64,000 bases of DNA from Dyadobacter tibetensis Y620-1 (GTDB taxonomy: Bacteria; Bacteroidota; Bacteroidia; Cytophagales; Spirosomataceae). Position 1 is the first letter of the stretch. Each line of letters opens with the position of its first letter. The stretch spans positions 186,001-250,000 of the forward strand of contig NZ_AZQN01000006.1 of NCBI RefSeq assembly GCF_000566685.1, written 5' to 3'. The position numbers and the translations under genes are program-made. Below the pieces are notes generated by a model. It was not told the DNA's origin, did no database searches, and worked only from the letters and a program-made list of their open reading frames with translations. Below are positions 10,601 to 17,779 of the stretch, in pieces.

Positions 10601-10895
10601 AACTGCTGATGGGAAGCTCTTGCATTATGAAACCGATATAAGAAAAGATGAGGACAGAGTTAGGAGGGATGTTTTTTAATGTAAAACCTCCCTGATCATC
10701 TGTGCTGGTTCCACGCGTAGTCCCTTTAATCAGTATGCTCACCCCCGGCAATGGCTCCGAAAGCTTAGCGTCTAGTACGGTTCCTTCAATGTCCAGGTCC
10801 TGGCTCTGGCCCGGTATCCCGATCATTAATGCCAACATCAGGCTAAGCCATTTCATGCTGGTTACTTGCAGGATAATTTGTAATTTTTTTCTCAT
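7656..10895 (-). CDS. SusC/RagA-type TonB-linked outer-membrane transporter
   Basis: This TonB-dependent pore of about 1079 residues works with the SusD partner downstream. I use ATG 10895 (MRKKLQIILQVTSMKWLSLMLALMIGIPGQSQ), which gives a leader ending before DLDIEG; the longer 10934 start adds an unlikely stretch. Domains in order: carboxypeptidase-like regulatory domain (VLDAKLSEPLPGVSILIKGTTRGTSTDDQGGF), TonB box and plug (ETVVVGFGTQKKINLAGAVDQI, PLIVIDGIP, SFTVLRDAASAAIYGARAAFGVILITTK), then the beta barrel ending in aromatic FGLNIEF. It heads the phosphatase operon and is divergent from a TetR regulator. Confidence 0.95.
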   Translation of the reverse strand: MRKKLQIILQVTSMKWLSLMLALMIGIPGQSQDLDIEGTVLDAKLSEPLPGVSILIKGTTRGTSTDDQGGFTLKNIPPNSVLIFSYIGFIMQELPISSSGTLTVSLQEDVNTLQETVVVGFGTQKKINLAGAVDQIAGKQLEDRPIANVMQGLQGISPGLNITYGGGAPGTVPEINIRGYTSINGGSPLIVIDGIPSSDGNDMLRLNPADIASFTVLRDAASAAIYGARAAFGVILITTKQGGQGRQSISYNTYFSWGKPSVLPKPVTDPYIFSRVLETATDNTPWDYVNFSDEHYAWAKQRSEDPSLPDTRLNPQDPSKWAYMGDTDWYTYFFNPSAFSQKQSLSFSGGAQVNKMPIGYYLSADYTRENGLNKLAADYWDRYGLKARTNFSPVKWLKVDNNLSIYQTKREQPLANITNLYTLQPIDVAQNPDGTWANTSAGRLAATLVDGGQNQENLFGLQNITSLAGTFFKGDLQVNADFSFKKESRQYDNYQQKYSIGYGPDDIRQEGGNGYVSQNNGDLKNNAINLYANYRKDFGTHGLSVLAGYNQESYIYGTVMAQRDQLISSSLPFIGLTTGEAKIFSGYDAYATRSYFSRLNYTFQDRYILEINGRMDGSSRFPSERRWGLFPSVSAAWIASSEGFMSWAKPTLSTLKFRTSYGTLGNQNVGYYNYLQTLPAALSSYLIAGSQKMVITGAPSLYIDPARYTWERVATQNFGMDLGLWKNKILLNYDYYIRNTTGMLTAGEELPAVLGSSAPSQNSADLRTNGWELSLAYSDHTDLGAKPLSWQAKLVLSDSQAEITKFKNDQQLLVKHRVGEKLGEIWGLESDGFFKDEEEIKNLDQSAIVPWGALDIIPGWPKYKDLNGDGKIEKGLTASDPKDLKVIGNSTQRYRIGLNLATDWNGFDASVFLQGVLKGDYYPHHYLFWGPYQQPYANVYPWHLDHYRATADSDAQRAKHSASYIAAGLADANTNPNYPVMQSWLADNNYGSGLDIPQTKYLLSGAYVRIKNITLGYSLPRNVLQRLALERLRVFATAENIFEFSKIKKFVDPEAINQGSSARAYPFQRKLAFGLNIEF

Positions 10896-11000
10896 AATAA
10901 CGATGAATTTGGAATACAATATCAATACAGGCAATAAAGGTGTGGCTTTTTAAACTTCTGTAGGTTAAGCTATTGTTAATGAATTGTGAACATAAATTAA

Positions 11001-11016
11001 TTGAACGTTCATTCAA
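11001..11016. promoter_or_regulatory. Palindromic operator candidate between susC and tetR
   Basis: TGAACGTTCA (11002-11011) is a perfect 10-bp palindrome, nested in TTGAA-N6-TTCAA (11001-11016). This size and symmetry are usual for TetR-family operators. It lies between the divergent TonB transporter (start 10895) and the TetR gene (start 11097), so that regulator is the natural candidate to bind it. Confidence 0.5.
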
Positions 11017-11096
11017 AGTATTCATTAATTGAGGCGGTTTGTTTCCTGGGAAAATGTGGTATATTGCTGCCGGTTAAAACTGTAAAAAGAATCCAG

Positions 11097-11693
11097 ATGG
11101 GGCGGAAAAGTCTGAAGGAAGATCGTCAGAAGGAGATCATTAAGGTGTTTTATAAGTTGGCAAAAAAGGAGGGGATCGAAAATACGTCGATCGCAAAAAT
11201 TGCCAAGGAAATGGATATCAATCCGAGTCTGATTATTCATTATTTTCAAACCAGGGAGGATCTGACATATGGATTAATAGATTTTATTCTAGACAAATAC
11301 CTTTTGATTTACAAGGTTACGTCCAAAAAAATGGAATCTCCTAGGGAGGTTCTCCTAGAGATGATCGATAATTTGTTTTCAAAAAAATGGAATACACTCT
11401 TCGATGATGGTCTGTTTTACAGCTGTTATTCGCTGACTTTCAGGAATAAAAGAGTTCGAAGCATGTATAAGTCCATGCTAGACCGGTTAAGAGAAGAGCT
11501 TTCTTTGCAGATAGGGATCTGCCAGAAAGCGGGGTTGCTGGAGTTTGATGATCCTGAAGTAGTGGCCGACCGCATGTTTGTACTTGTAGATGGGGCCTAT
11601 TATTATTTGAGTCTTGTCGACAACAAGGAAGAGTATGAGCGAAAAGTGAAAGCTTATAAGCAACAGGCCTTATCCATGCTGAAATTTTGTTAA
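11097..11693 (+). CDS. TetR/AcrR family transcriptional regulator
   Basis: From ATG 11097 the protein has 198 residues. The N-terminal helix-turn-helix is clear (EDRQKEIIKVFYKLAKKEGIENTSIAKIAKEMDINPSLIIHYFQTREDL), and the rest is the helical ligand/dimerisation domain. An in-frame ATG at 11001 would add 32 residues that lack TetR similarity and would start inside the palindromic operator candidate, so I reject it. The divergent position suggests control of the phosphate-ester SusC/SusD operon and of itself. The ligand is unknown. Confidence 0.88.
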   Translation: MGRKSLKEDRQKEIIKVFYKLAKKEGIENTSIAKIAKEMDINPSLIIHYFQTREDLTYGLIDFILDKYLLIYKVTSKKMESPREVLLEMIDNLFSKKWNTLFDDGLFYSCYSLTFRNKRVRSMYKSMLDRLREELSLQIGICQKAGLLEFDDPEVVADRMFVLVDGAYYYLSLVDNKEEYERKVKAYKQQALSMLKFC

Positions 11694-11707
11694 TAGATGA
11701 TGGGGGA

Positions 11708-11962
11708 TTAAGCGGGAGTGTTTCGAATGCGTCGGAAAAGAAGGGTGCAAAATCCTATGGTAAGCCAGATGCTGTTAACTACCAAGTTAGGGAGGTCATT
11801 ATGAGCCCACGCGTCGATGATGAGGCCGATGGCTCCGGCCATATTCAAAAGATGAAAGACAGGACTTGATGCCTTTAACAAACCGGTTGACAGCAAAAAG
11901 TAGGCGAGGACATAAAAGACAACGCCAGCCCAGCCCAGGATTTCAACTATAAGTGGTGGCAT
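11708..11962 (-). CDS. Small integral membrane protein (CBU_0592-like)
   Basis: The 84-residue protein has three predicted transmembrane helices (IVEILGWAGVVFYVLAYFLLS, SPVFHLLNMAGAIGLIIDAW, LVVNSIWLTIGFCTLLF). The pattern LGWxGvvfyvlAYfLls...hllNmxGaiglxidA matches the small CBU_0592 family of inner-membrane proteins of unknown function. It converges on the TetR gene with a 14-bp gap and has no operon partner. Confidence 0.7.
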   Translation of the reverse strand: MPPLIVEILGWAGVVFYVLAYFLLSTGLLKASSPVFHLLNMAGAIGLIIDAWAHNDLPNLVVNSIWLTIGFCTLLFRRIRNTPA

Positions 11963-12042
11963 ATTCCAAACTTATTCAGGGGGTTTGATTCTGTTCTCTA
12001 TCCGTACCGGTATTCCCTGCTTTCAAGGTGCGTTATGAAGAA

Positions 12043-12083
12043 AAAACAACGTCCCGACTGGCGTGCAGACGGGACGTTGTTTT
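12043..12083. terminator. Bidirectional terminator downstream of ffh
   Basis: A 14-bp perfect stem AAAACAACGTCCCG (12043-12056) pairs with 12070-12083 across a 13-nt loop. It is flanked by A on one side and T on the other, so it can act on both strands. On the minus strand it lies 5 bp after the ffh stop. Confidence 0.85.
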
Positions 12084-12087
12084 CTAT

Positions 12088-13410
12088 TTATCTTTTCAGC
12101 GCCTTGCTGAGTTTACCAGCGGCTTGCATGGTGTTCATTTTCTTCATCATTTTCCGCATTTCATCAAATTGCTTGATCAGGTTATTTACCTGCAGAATGG
12201 TGGTGCCGCTACCATTGGCAATTCGTTTTTTGCGGCTTCCGTCGATGATGTCGGGGTTGGCTCTCTCCTTTTTTGTCATCGATTGGATGATGGCTTCAAT
12301 AGGCTTAAAAGAATCGTTGTCTACGTCTACATCCTTCATGGCACTGCCCATTCCTGGAATCATGCCGATCAGGTCTTTCACGTTGCCCATCTTTTTGATT
12401 TGCTGAAGCTGTCCCAAAAAGTCGTCAAAGTCAAATTTGTTCTGACGCATTTTGGCGTTAATCCTCTTGGCTTCATCTTCGTCGAAGGCCTGCTGGGCTC
12501 TTTCTACCAGGGAGATCACGTCACCCATACCCAGGATACGGCTCGCCATACGGTCGGGATAGAAAGCGTCGAGGGCTTCCATCTTTTCACCAGTACTGAT
12601 AAACTTAATAGGCTTGTCTACTACCTGACGGATAGATAGGGCCGCTCCACCTCGGGCATCCCCATCAAGCTTGGTAAGTACCACTCCGTCGAAGTTCAGG
12701 CGCTCGTTGAAGGTCTTGGCAGTATTTACCGCGTCCTGACCCGTCATAGAATCGACTACAAATAGGATTTCAGTAGGCTTTACGGTCGACTTGATGTCGG
12801 CCACCTCTTGCATCATCACCTCATCTACGGCCAAGCGACCCGCAGTATCGACAATCACAATTTTTTTTCCGGTCTTGCGGGCATGAGCCACCGCATTTTC
12901 GGCAATACTAACGGCATTTTTATTTTCTGGCTCAGAATAAACTTCCACACCAATCTGCTCGCCCAGAACCTTAAGCTGGTCGATTGCGGCCGGACGGTAA
13001 ACATCACAAGCGGTAAGCAATACCTGGCGGCCCTGCTTTTTGAGGTGCTGCGCCAGCTTTCCCGAGAAGGTCGTCTTACCCGAACCCTGTAGACCGGCGA
13101 TCAGGATTACAGCCGGGTCACCTTTGATATTGATTCCTTCAGCCTTGCCTCCCATCAGTTCGGTAAGCTCTTCCTGGACGATTTTAACAAACATTTGTCC
13201 AGGCTCTACCGAAATCAAAATCTTACGATCTAGAGCCGTTTCCTTGATACGGTCGGTGATTTCTTTGGCAATCTTGAAGTTAACATCGGCATCAACCAAT
13301 GCTTTTCTTACCTCTTTGGTGGTTGCCGCAACATTTATATCCGAAATCCGGTCCTTCCCTTTTAGGGTTCTAAAGGCCGTATTTAGCTTATCTTGTAAGT
13401 TTTCAAACAT
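12088..13410 (-). CDS. ffh: Signal recognition particle protein Ffh (SRP54)
   Basis: This GTPase binds signal sequences of nascent membrane proteins and, with SRP RNA and FtsY, delivers ribosomes to the SecYEG translocon. The 440 residues show the N-terminal helical domain, the G domain (GLQGSGKTTFSGKLA P-loop, DTAGRLAVDE, TKLDGDARGGAALS) and the methionine-rich M domain (IGMIPGMGSAMKD, MRKMMKKMNTMQAAGKLSKALKR). It is cytoplasmic and essential. It has its own promoter and terminator. Confidence 0.98.
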   Translation of the reverse strand: MFENLQDKLNTAFRTLKGKDRISDINVAATTKEVRKALVDADVNFKIAKEITDRIKETALDRKILISVEPGQMFVKIVQEELTELMGGKAEGINIKGDPAVILIAGLQGSGKTTFSGKLAQHLKKQGRQVLLTACDVYRPAAIDQLKVLGEQIGVEVYSEPENKNAVSIAENAVAHARKTGKKIVIVDTAGRLAVDEVMMQEVADIKSTVKPTEILFVVDSMTGQDAVNTAKTFNERLNFDGVVLTKLDGDARGGAALSIRQVVDKPIKFISTGEKMEALDAFYPDRMASRILGMGDVISLVERAQQAFDEDEAKRINAKMRQNKFDFDDFLGQLQQIKKMGNVKDLIGMIPGMGSAMKDVDVDNDSFKPIEAIIQSMTKKERANPDIIDGSRKKRIANGSGTTILQVNNLIKQFDEMRKMMKKMNTMQAAGKLSKALKR

Positions 13411-13451
13411 GGAACGATATGAATGATTCTAATCCTGATTTAAAATAATCA

Positions 13452-13459
13452 CAAATGTA
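13452..13459 (-). promoter_or_regulatory. -7 promoter element for ffh
   Basis: On the minus strand TACATTTG matches TAnnTTTG exactly, 41 bp before the ffh ATG. No convincing -33 element was seen. Confidence 0.5.
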
Positions 13460-13527
13460 CAAATAAAAAAGGGAGTAGTAGAAAACTACCTAAGGCTCTG
13501 GGCTGATTATTTAACAGGTAACAAAAA

Positions 13528-13612
13528 AAGGCCCTACCAGAAGGTGTGGCCTTAGGATAAAATCCTGGTTTCCTATTGCCGGGAGGGTGGCTCCCGATAG
13601 CGGGCCAGGGCC
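13528..13612 (-). ncRNA. Structured RNA region with terminator, between the DUF6787-like gene and ffh
   Basis: Three consecutive hairpins are visible: CGGGAG/CTCCCG (13580-13585 with 13591-13596), AGGAT/ATCCT (13554-13558 with 13562-13566), and AAGGCC/GGCCTT (13528-13533 with 13548-13553). On the minus strand the last is followed by seven T, a good intrinsic terminator. Bases 13530-13535 can instead pair with AGGGCC at 13607-13612, which would break the terminator. It may be a structured 3' UTR, an attenuator or a small RNA. I found no SRP-RNA tetraloop motif in it. Confidence 0.4.
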
Positions 13613-13631
13613 CACTCCTGCGCACTTTAAT

Positions 13632-13958
13632 TTATTTGAATTTGGCGGCAATCCACTGTAGCATCTTCTTTTCTTTTTCCCAGAAAAAAGAAAACTGCCC
13701 CAGCAAAAAACCATATATCAGTAATAAAGACTGATAAGTAGGGAAAATAAAGATGATATAAGTGATGGTTTTAAGCCAAAGAGGGGTGGCATCGTCGTAG
13801 CCCAATAAATGAAATAGCCCTTTACGTAACCATACCACCGAAGAGCCCGATAGGGTAAAGACGGCTAATACCAATAGCACCTGTCTTGTGGTTTCCAGCC
13901 CCCATTTCTCTTGCATCTTTCCCAACCATGGTTGTGCACTCTTTTCCATTTCCGCCAT
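13632..13958 (-). CDS. Small membrane protein (DUF6787-like)
   Basis: The 108-residue protein has an amphipathic N terminus (MQEKWGLETTRQVLLVLAVFTLSGSSVVWLRKGLFHLLG) and a second hydrophobic segment (TITYIIFIFPTYQSLLLIYGFLLGQFSFFWEKEKKMLQW). This KWGL...vFaltGsssv...yq..ll.yG.llGqf.FFwekekkm pattern is a conserved Bacteroidota family of unknown function. It appears monocistronic, with an exact -7 element upstream and the structured terminator region downstream. Confidence 0.72.
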   Translation of the reverse strand: MAEMEKSAQPWLGKMQEKWGLETTRQVLLVLAVFTLSGSSVVWLRKGLFHLLGYDDATPLWLKTITYIIFIFPTYQSLLLIYGFLLGQFSFFWEKEKKMLQWIAAKFK

Positions 13959-14019
13959 TTTTCCGTTTTTGGTTATCGTCTTAGCGTAGATTGATCTCGC
14001 TTCATATTCATTATTCTGG

Positions 14020-14027
14020 CAAATTTA
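14020..14027 (-). promoter_or_regulatory. -7 promoter element for the DUF6787-like gene
   Basis: On the minus strand TAAATTTG matches TAnnTTTG exactly, 62 bp upstream of the start at 13958. No clear -33 element was seen. Confidence 0.4.
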
Positions 14028-14079
14028 AAGGAATTAATTACCTGTTCATAATGGTTTTTTCAAGATTACCCAATTTTAA

Positions 14080-14133
14080 TTCCTTCTTAATTTGGAGAAA
14101 AACGATTTTGATTCTTTTCAAATTAAGAAGGAA
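14080..14133 (-). terminator. Inverted repeat at the end of the mbnP-mbnH operon
   Basis: A perfect 15-bp stem (14080-14094 with 14119-14133, arm TTCCTTCTTAATTTG) lies 7 bp after the stop of the last operon gene. The tract after it on the minus strand is A/T-rich but not a clean T run, so its terminator role is likely rather than certain. Confidence 0.6.
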
Positions 14134-14140
14134 CTGAAGC

Positions 14141-14620
14141 TTACTTTTCTTTAAAATAGCTTTCCGCGCTGGCTATGGCTTGCTGCATGGCGGTTCTCAC
14201 CGATTCGATTCGGGTTTTCTGTACCTGAAGGTAGGAGGCCGCTCCTTCGTCACTGAGGTCGGTAAGGGTATCGGGGCTATATTGCCGCATCCATCCCATC
14301 ATATGCTGATCGGCTTGTTCCAGACGCTGCTCTAAGGCCTCCGCCTCTGCAATTCTTTTGGTGTTCGTGGTAGATTTTTCAAGTCCTTCCAACTCTTGAA
14401 TCTCCTTACGTAGGTCTTTCTTAAGACGCATAATATCTTCCATACGAGGCATTATGCTATCGTGTATGGCCATAACTTCTGCCGCCCTGGGATCGCCTAA
14501 GACTTCGGGATGCTGGTGATGTACATCGGCCATGTCGTGGTTGCCTGTTTGTCCGGAAGGTTTAGAGTTACAGGCCCAGAGTCCTGTAGCTATTATTAGT
14601 GCGAAAAAGATACATTTCAT
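14141..14620 (-). CDS. His-rich lipoprotein of unknown function in the mbnP-mbnH operon
   Basis: The 159-residue protein has a lipoprotein signal (MKCIFFALIIATGLWAC). A His/Met-containing stretch, NHDMADVHHQHPE, follows at about residues 27-39, then AIHDSIMPRMEDIMRLKKDL and a long coiled-coil-like helical region. Similar Bacteroidota proteins have been labelled viral A-type inclusion-like. The His cluster next to MbnP/MbnH genes suggests copper binding; that is inference. It is the last gene of the operon, 41 bp after the outer-membrane protein gene. Confidence 0.7.
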   Translation of the reverse strand: MKCIFFALIIATGLWACNSKPSGQTGNHDMADVHHQHPEVLGDPRAAEVMAIHDSIMPRMEDIMRLKKDLRKEIQELEGLEKSTTNTKRIAEAEALEQRLEQADQHMMGWMRQYSPDTLTDLSDEGAASYLQVQKTRIESVRTAMQQAIASAESYFKEK

Positions 14621-14661
14621 GATTATGGTGATTATGATGATAACGAATATGATGCGTGAAG

Positions 14662-15570
14662 CTAAAACAAAAAACCAAGCTGGATCAGACCCCTAGGCTT
14701 AGCAAGGACATAGCCGTCGGAAAGATCCTGTGCCAAAGGTTTTTGAGCACTGACACCCAAGGTCCAACGTTCAGCAAATAGGGTAAGTCCCAAGGTTCCG
14801 TTAATTAGAGTCCCTCCAGTCTCACGGATTTCTACACCCGCTCTGCTTCCCAGTTGCGATTTTTCGCCATATACCCCTATGTGAGGCGTTACTGTCAGCT
14901 TCTTTATAAGAATCGAGCGATACAGGTCTATGGTTCCATATAGCTGATCGCCGAATTTGTAATCCTCCCTATTGGTAGTATTAAACTTCCTGGAAATATT
15001 GGTGGCAAGGCCCCATTGCTGGTAATTGAGGGTGTAAAATGCATTGATCATGAAGTCGGTGCTTCCTGTTCCCGACTGGAAATTGGGGTTGGCTACATCG
15101 GTAAGGTCGTCTTCATTATATTTAAATCGGCCAGTGGGCAGCTTAACGCCGCCCCCGACCAGAAGCGTGTGTGTAAACGCGGCATTCGATTCAGTATCCA
15201 TAAACGTGTTGATGATGTTATAGTTGACCAGTATACTGGCATCTCCCAGACCATTTTGTTTCTTGGTTTCCGATGTTGTGGTTTGTTGGGATAAACGGTA
15301 AGGAAGAAAAGCCAGTACCTGTACCCGTTTTATAGGGAAAAAACGGGTATATAACTCGGCAACTTCAAAATTTTCCTTTGTTTGTAGTACCCTGCTTTCA
15401 GGATGGGCAGTAAACTGAATTTGTTGGTACCGTAGGCCTATAAGCGATTTGTTGGATTGGGGCATCAGCCCAAAGTACGATCCACTGTTGGCACAACCAC
15501 AAGCGTCGCAGGCCTTGGATTCTGTAGCGGTCAGCAATAGCGCTAAGGCTAGCAATATTGTAAGTCTCAT
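14662..15570 (-). CDS. Outer-membrane beta-barrel protein of the MbnP/MbnH copper operon
   Basis: From ATG 15570 (MRLTILLALALLLTATESKA) the protein has 302 residues with a signal peptide. The mature N terminus is CDACGCANSGSYFGLMPQ, a CxxCxC cluster able to bind a soft metal. Alternating strands with aromatic ends and a terminal RGLIQLGFLF point to an outer-membrane barrel. The ORF continues upstream to 15639, but that part overlaps the mbnH-like gene. The gap to mbnH is 10 bp. Role unproven; I infer a copper-related porin. Confidence 0.75.
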   Translation of the reverse strand: MRLTILLALALLLTATESKACDACGCANSGSYFGLMPQSNKSLIGLRYQQIQFTAHPESRVLQTKENFEVAELYTRFFPIKRVQVLAFLPYRLSQQTTTSETKKQNGLGDASILVNYNIINTFMDTESNAAFTHTLLVGGGVKLPTGRFKYNEDDLTDVANPNFQSGTGSTDFMINAFYTLNYQQWGLATNISRKFNTTNREDYKFGDQLYGTIDLYRSILIKKLTVTPHIGVYGEKSQLGSRAGVEIRETGGTLINGTLGLTLFAERWTLGVSAQKPLAQDLSDGYVLAKPRGLIQLGFLF

Positions 15571-15580
15571 AATATTTTTG

Positions 15581-16714
15581 TTAAAATGCGTTTCCAACTC
15601 CTGGATCCGCGTGACGAGGGTCTTTGGTAAACTGCTCATCGTTTAAAGTTCGTAGAAAGGCAATGAGTGCTAATTTTTCTGCCGTACTGATTCTGATGCC
15701 CGGTCGGCTCGGGTCTTGCAATAGCAAGGGATCCAGAGTTGGCGATACCTCAATAACGGATAATTTGCTGGAGTTTTGATTGTTGGCGTAATGATCCAAC
15801 ACTTCCTCCAAGCTATAAAACCGACCATCATGCATATAGGGAGCAGTCAGTCCTACATTTCTTAGGCTGGGCACCTTAAACTTATAATCGTCAGTTACGT
15901 CCAAGGTAATGGCTGACCTTCCTTTGTCGTCTATTCGGTTGGGACTAAGCCCATTATTCCTGAAGCTATGGTCGGTAAACAAGGTGCCGGTATGGCATGA
16001 GGCGCATTTTTGTTGGAAAATGCTCAGCCCTTCCTTCTCCTGACTGTTCAACGCATTTTGGTCGCCCTGCACATAATAGTCGTACCGCGAGGTAGCTGAT
16101 ACCAGGGTCATCATAAACTGTGACATGGCTTTGAGCATACGTTCCGAATTGATCTCCTCAGTCCCATAGGCCTTTTGAAACAATTTGGGGTAATTGACCT
16201 TGCTGTTGCTGCCGGCCTTGCCCGTGTTCCTTAGTTTTTCAAGAATATTAGACAGAGTTTCGTCCATTTCCACGGGATTTTCTATAGGGGCAGGCGGGAC
16301 CAAGTCCAAATGATGCACACCACCATCCCAAAAAAAGGAGGTGTTCCAGGCCAAATTTTGAACTGATGGGGAATTGCGTACACCTACCCGGTCGTCGACG
16401 CCATGACTAAGATCGTGGCCGTGGTGGGTAAAAGCAGCCGCTGGCTGGTGGCAGGTGCCGCAGCCAATATTTCCAGTCCGCGACAGAATGCCGTCGTAAA
16501 ACAGGAATCTGCCTAGCTCGACCCCTTCTTCGGTCATGGTATTTTTGGAAAGATCGTAAACCGGATCCGGGAAATGACTGGGTTTGCTCCAGGTTAATGG
16601 GGTAGGACCTGTCGGCTCCGGTTCAGGAGAATCTCCCGTCCCGGATTTGCAGGATGCTACCACCAAAGCCAGAAGACCCCAGAATAGCATTTGTACCTTG
16701 AATTTCCTTTTCAT
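15581..16714 (-). CDS. Di-heme cytochrome c peroxidase/MauG-family protein (MbnH-like)
   Basis: The start at ATG 16714 gives MKRKFKVQMLFWGLLALVVASC, a lipoprotein signal. Two c-type heme sites are visible: GCGTCHQ (about residue 90) and KCASCHTG (about residue 236). The conserved APYMHDGRFYSLEEVLDHY segment follows. The family includes bacterial cytochrome c peroxidase, MauG and MbnH. The mbnP gene is 22 bp upstream, and in methanotrophs MbnH oxidises a Trp of MbnP to kynurenine, so the MbnH reading is favoured over a plain peroxidase. Periplasmic, membrane-anchored. Confidence 0.85.
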   Translation of the reverse strand: MKRKFKVQMLFWGLLALVVASCKSGTGDSPEPEPTGPTPLTWSKPSHFPDPVYDLSKNTMTEEGVELGRFLFYDGILSRTGNIGCGTCHQPAAAFTHHGHDLSHGVDDRVGVRNSPSVQNLAWNTSFFWDGGVHHLDLVPPAPIENPVEMDETLSNILEKLRNTGKAGSNSKVNYPKLFQKAYGTEEINSERMLKAMSQFMMTLVSATSRYDYYVQGDQNALNSQEKEGLSIFQQKCASCHTGTLFTDHSFRNNGLSPNRIDDKGRSAITLDVTDDYKFKVPSLRNVGLTAPYMHDGRFYSLEEVLDHYANNQNSSKLSVIEVSPTLDPLLLQDPSRPGIRISTAEKLALIAFLRTLNDEQFTKDPRHADPGVGNAF

Positions 16715-16736
16715 CCGATTTACGATTTTAAAGGCG

Positions 16737-17546
16737 TTAATTGGCATGGATATGATCCAGACTGAACATATTGATATAATTGTCAGCAACATTTTTGCTA
16801 TAGTCCGAGGCCATTACCACTGGAGTGGCGGCTACACTTACCACTGTGCTGCCATTCATTACTTTCATCGCATCGGCAAGCAGGTGAACCTGGGGGGCCA
16901 TGGTACCGGTTACAGAGGCCTTCTTTCCGGCAAAATCGACCCTGACCGTCTTAATATTATTTAAGGTGGCCTTTTCCAACCCTCCAAAAAGGCCAATATG
17001 AAAATAATATTTTCCGTTTGCCGTGTTAATGGACTCCGAAGTGCCCTCCATTTTCATGAAAATATAACCTGAGTTCCAAGACCAATACATTACTTCGGAA
17101 TAGCCGGGATCTAGTACGCCCTTTCTATTGCTGGCATCCGAAACACTCCGTAAGCTATCTACACCCACCATGAACTCTACGCCGGTGTATTCTCCTACAG
17201 GAATATTTTTCAGGTCCAGAACCTGAGAAGCAATATCATTTTCACGTACCAGAAAATAGCTGGAGTCTTGGGGTAGGGTGAAACTGCTTCCATCAGATTT
17301 TATAAGTTTGATATTGGAAATATAGTAATTAAAGGCGGTAATATTGAAGCGCTCGCCAGCAGCATTGGTATAAAAATCAGTATCCAGCTTTAGGTCACGG
17401 TCTCCTACGACATTATCGAATTCTAATTTTAGGCTACCCGTGCTGGCCTGAGGTTCCAGGGGAGCCATATTATTGTCACATGAAACGAGTACCATGGCAA
17501 ATACTGCACAAATAGAAGCAAGGAATATACGGATCGAAAATTTCAT
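16737..17546 (-). CDS. MbnP family copper-binding lipoprotein
   Basis: The 269-residue protein has a lipoprotein signal (MKFSIRIFLASICAVFAMVLVSC). The MbnP pattern is clear: GSLKLEFDNVVGDRDLKLDT at the N terminus, NAAGERFNITAFNYYISNIKL, PVGEYTGVEFMVGVDSLRS, MYWSWNSGYIFMKMEG and the C-terminal FSLDHIHAN. The MYWSW segment carries the conserved Trp pair within which MbnH makes kynurenine in characterised members. The downstream di-heme gene supports a working MbnP/MbnH pair. It is first in the operon and probably periplasmic or surface-anchored. Confidence 0.88.
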   Translation of the reverse strand: MKFSIRIFLASICAVFAMVLVSCDNNMAPLEPQASTGSLKLEFDNVVGDRDLKLDTDFYTNAAGERFNITAFNYYISNIKLIKSDGSSFTLPQDSSYFLVRENDIASQVLDLKNIPVGEYTGVEFMVGVDSLRSVSDASNRKGVLDPGYSEVMYWSWNSGYIFMKMEGTSESINTANGKYYFHIGLFGGLEKATLNNIKTVRVDFAGKKASVTGTMAPQVHLLADAMKVMNGSTVVSVAATPVVMASDYSKNVADNYINMFSLDHIHAN

Positions 17547-17779
17547 GATTTTATTAAAATATAAGGTAGCGCCTCAGTTAGCAAACAACTGCTTTGCAGA
17601 GGGTAAAATAGGTTTATATATGAAACCCATCCTGAAAACGGTGGGAACATTGATTTTGTTTTGGAAAGGGACAATGGAAGCAGATCAAACGGCTTAATGG
17701 CATATCAATAGGAGGGATTATAAATGTAATCCGCTCATTTTTAAAGGCTAATAGCGTTAAAATCCTTGGTGCTTCCCGT

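Noticed and set aside
12028..12639. Long plus-strand open frames opposite ffh
   Set aside because: They are antisense shadows of a well-conserved gene and show no protein family features.
13411..13631. SRP RNA gene (ffs) beside ffh
   Set aside because: The region is structured, but the conserved GGAAGGAAGCAGCC-type loop motif is absent on both strands.
13511..13714. 67-codon minus-strand frame between the DUF6787-like gene and ffh
   Set aside because: It overlaps the end of the DUF6787-like gene and the stacked hairpins and terminator; no family pattern.
15571..15639. Upstream extension of the CxxCxC barrel protein
   Set aside because: It overlaps the end of the mbnH-like gene and precedes a clear signal peptide at 15570.
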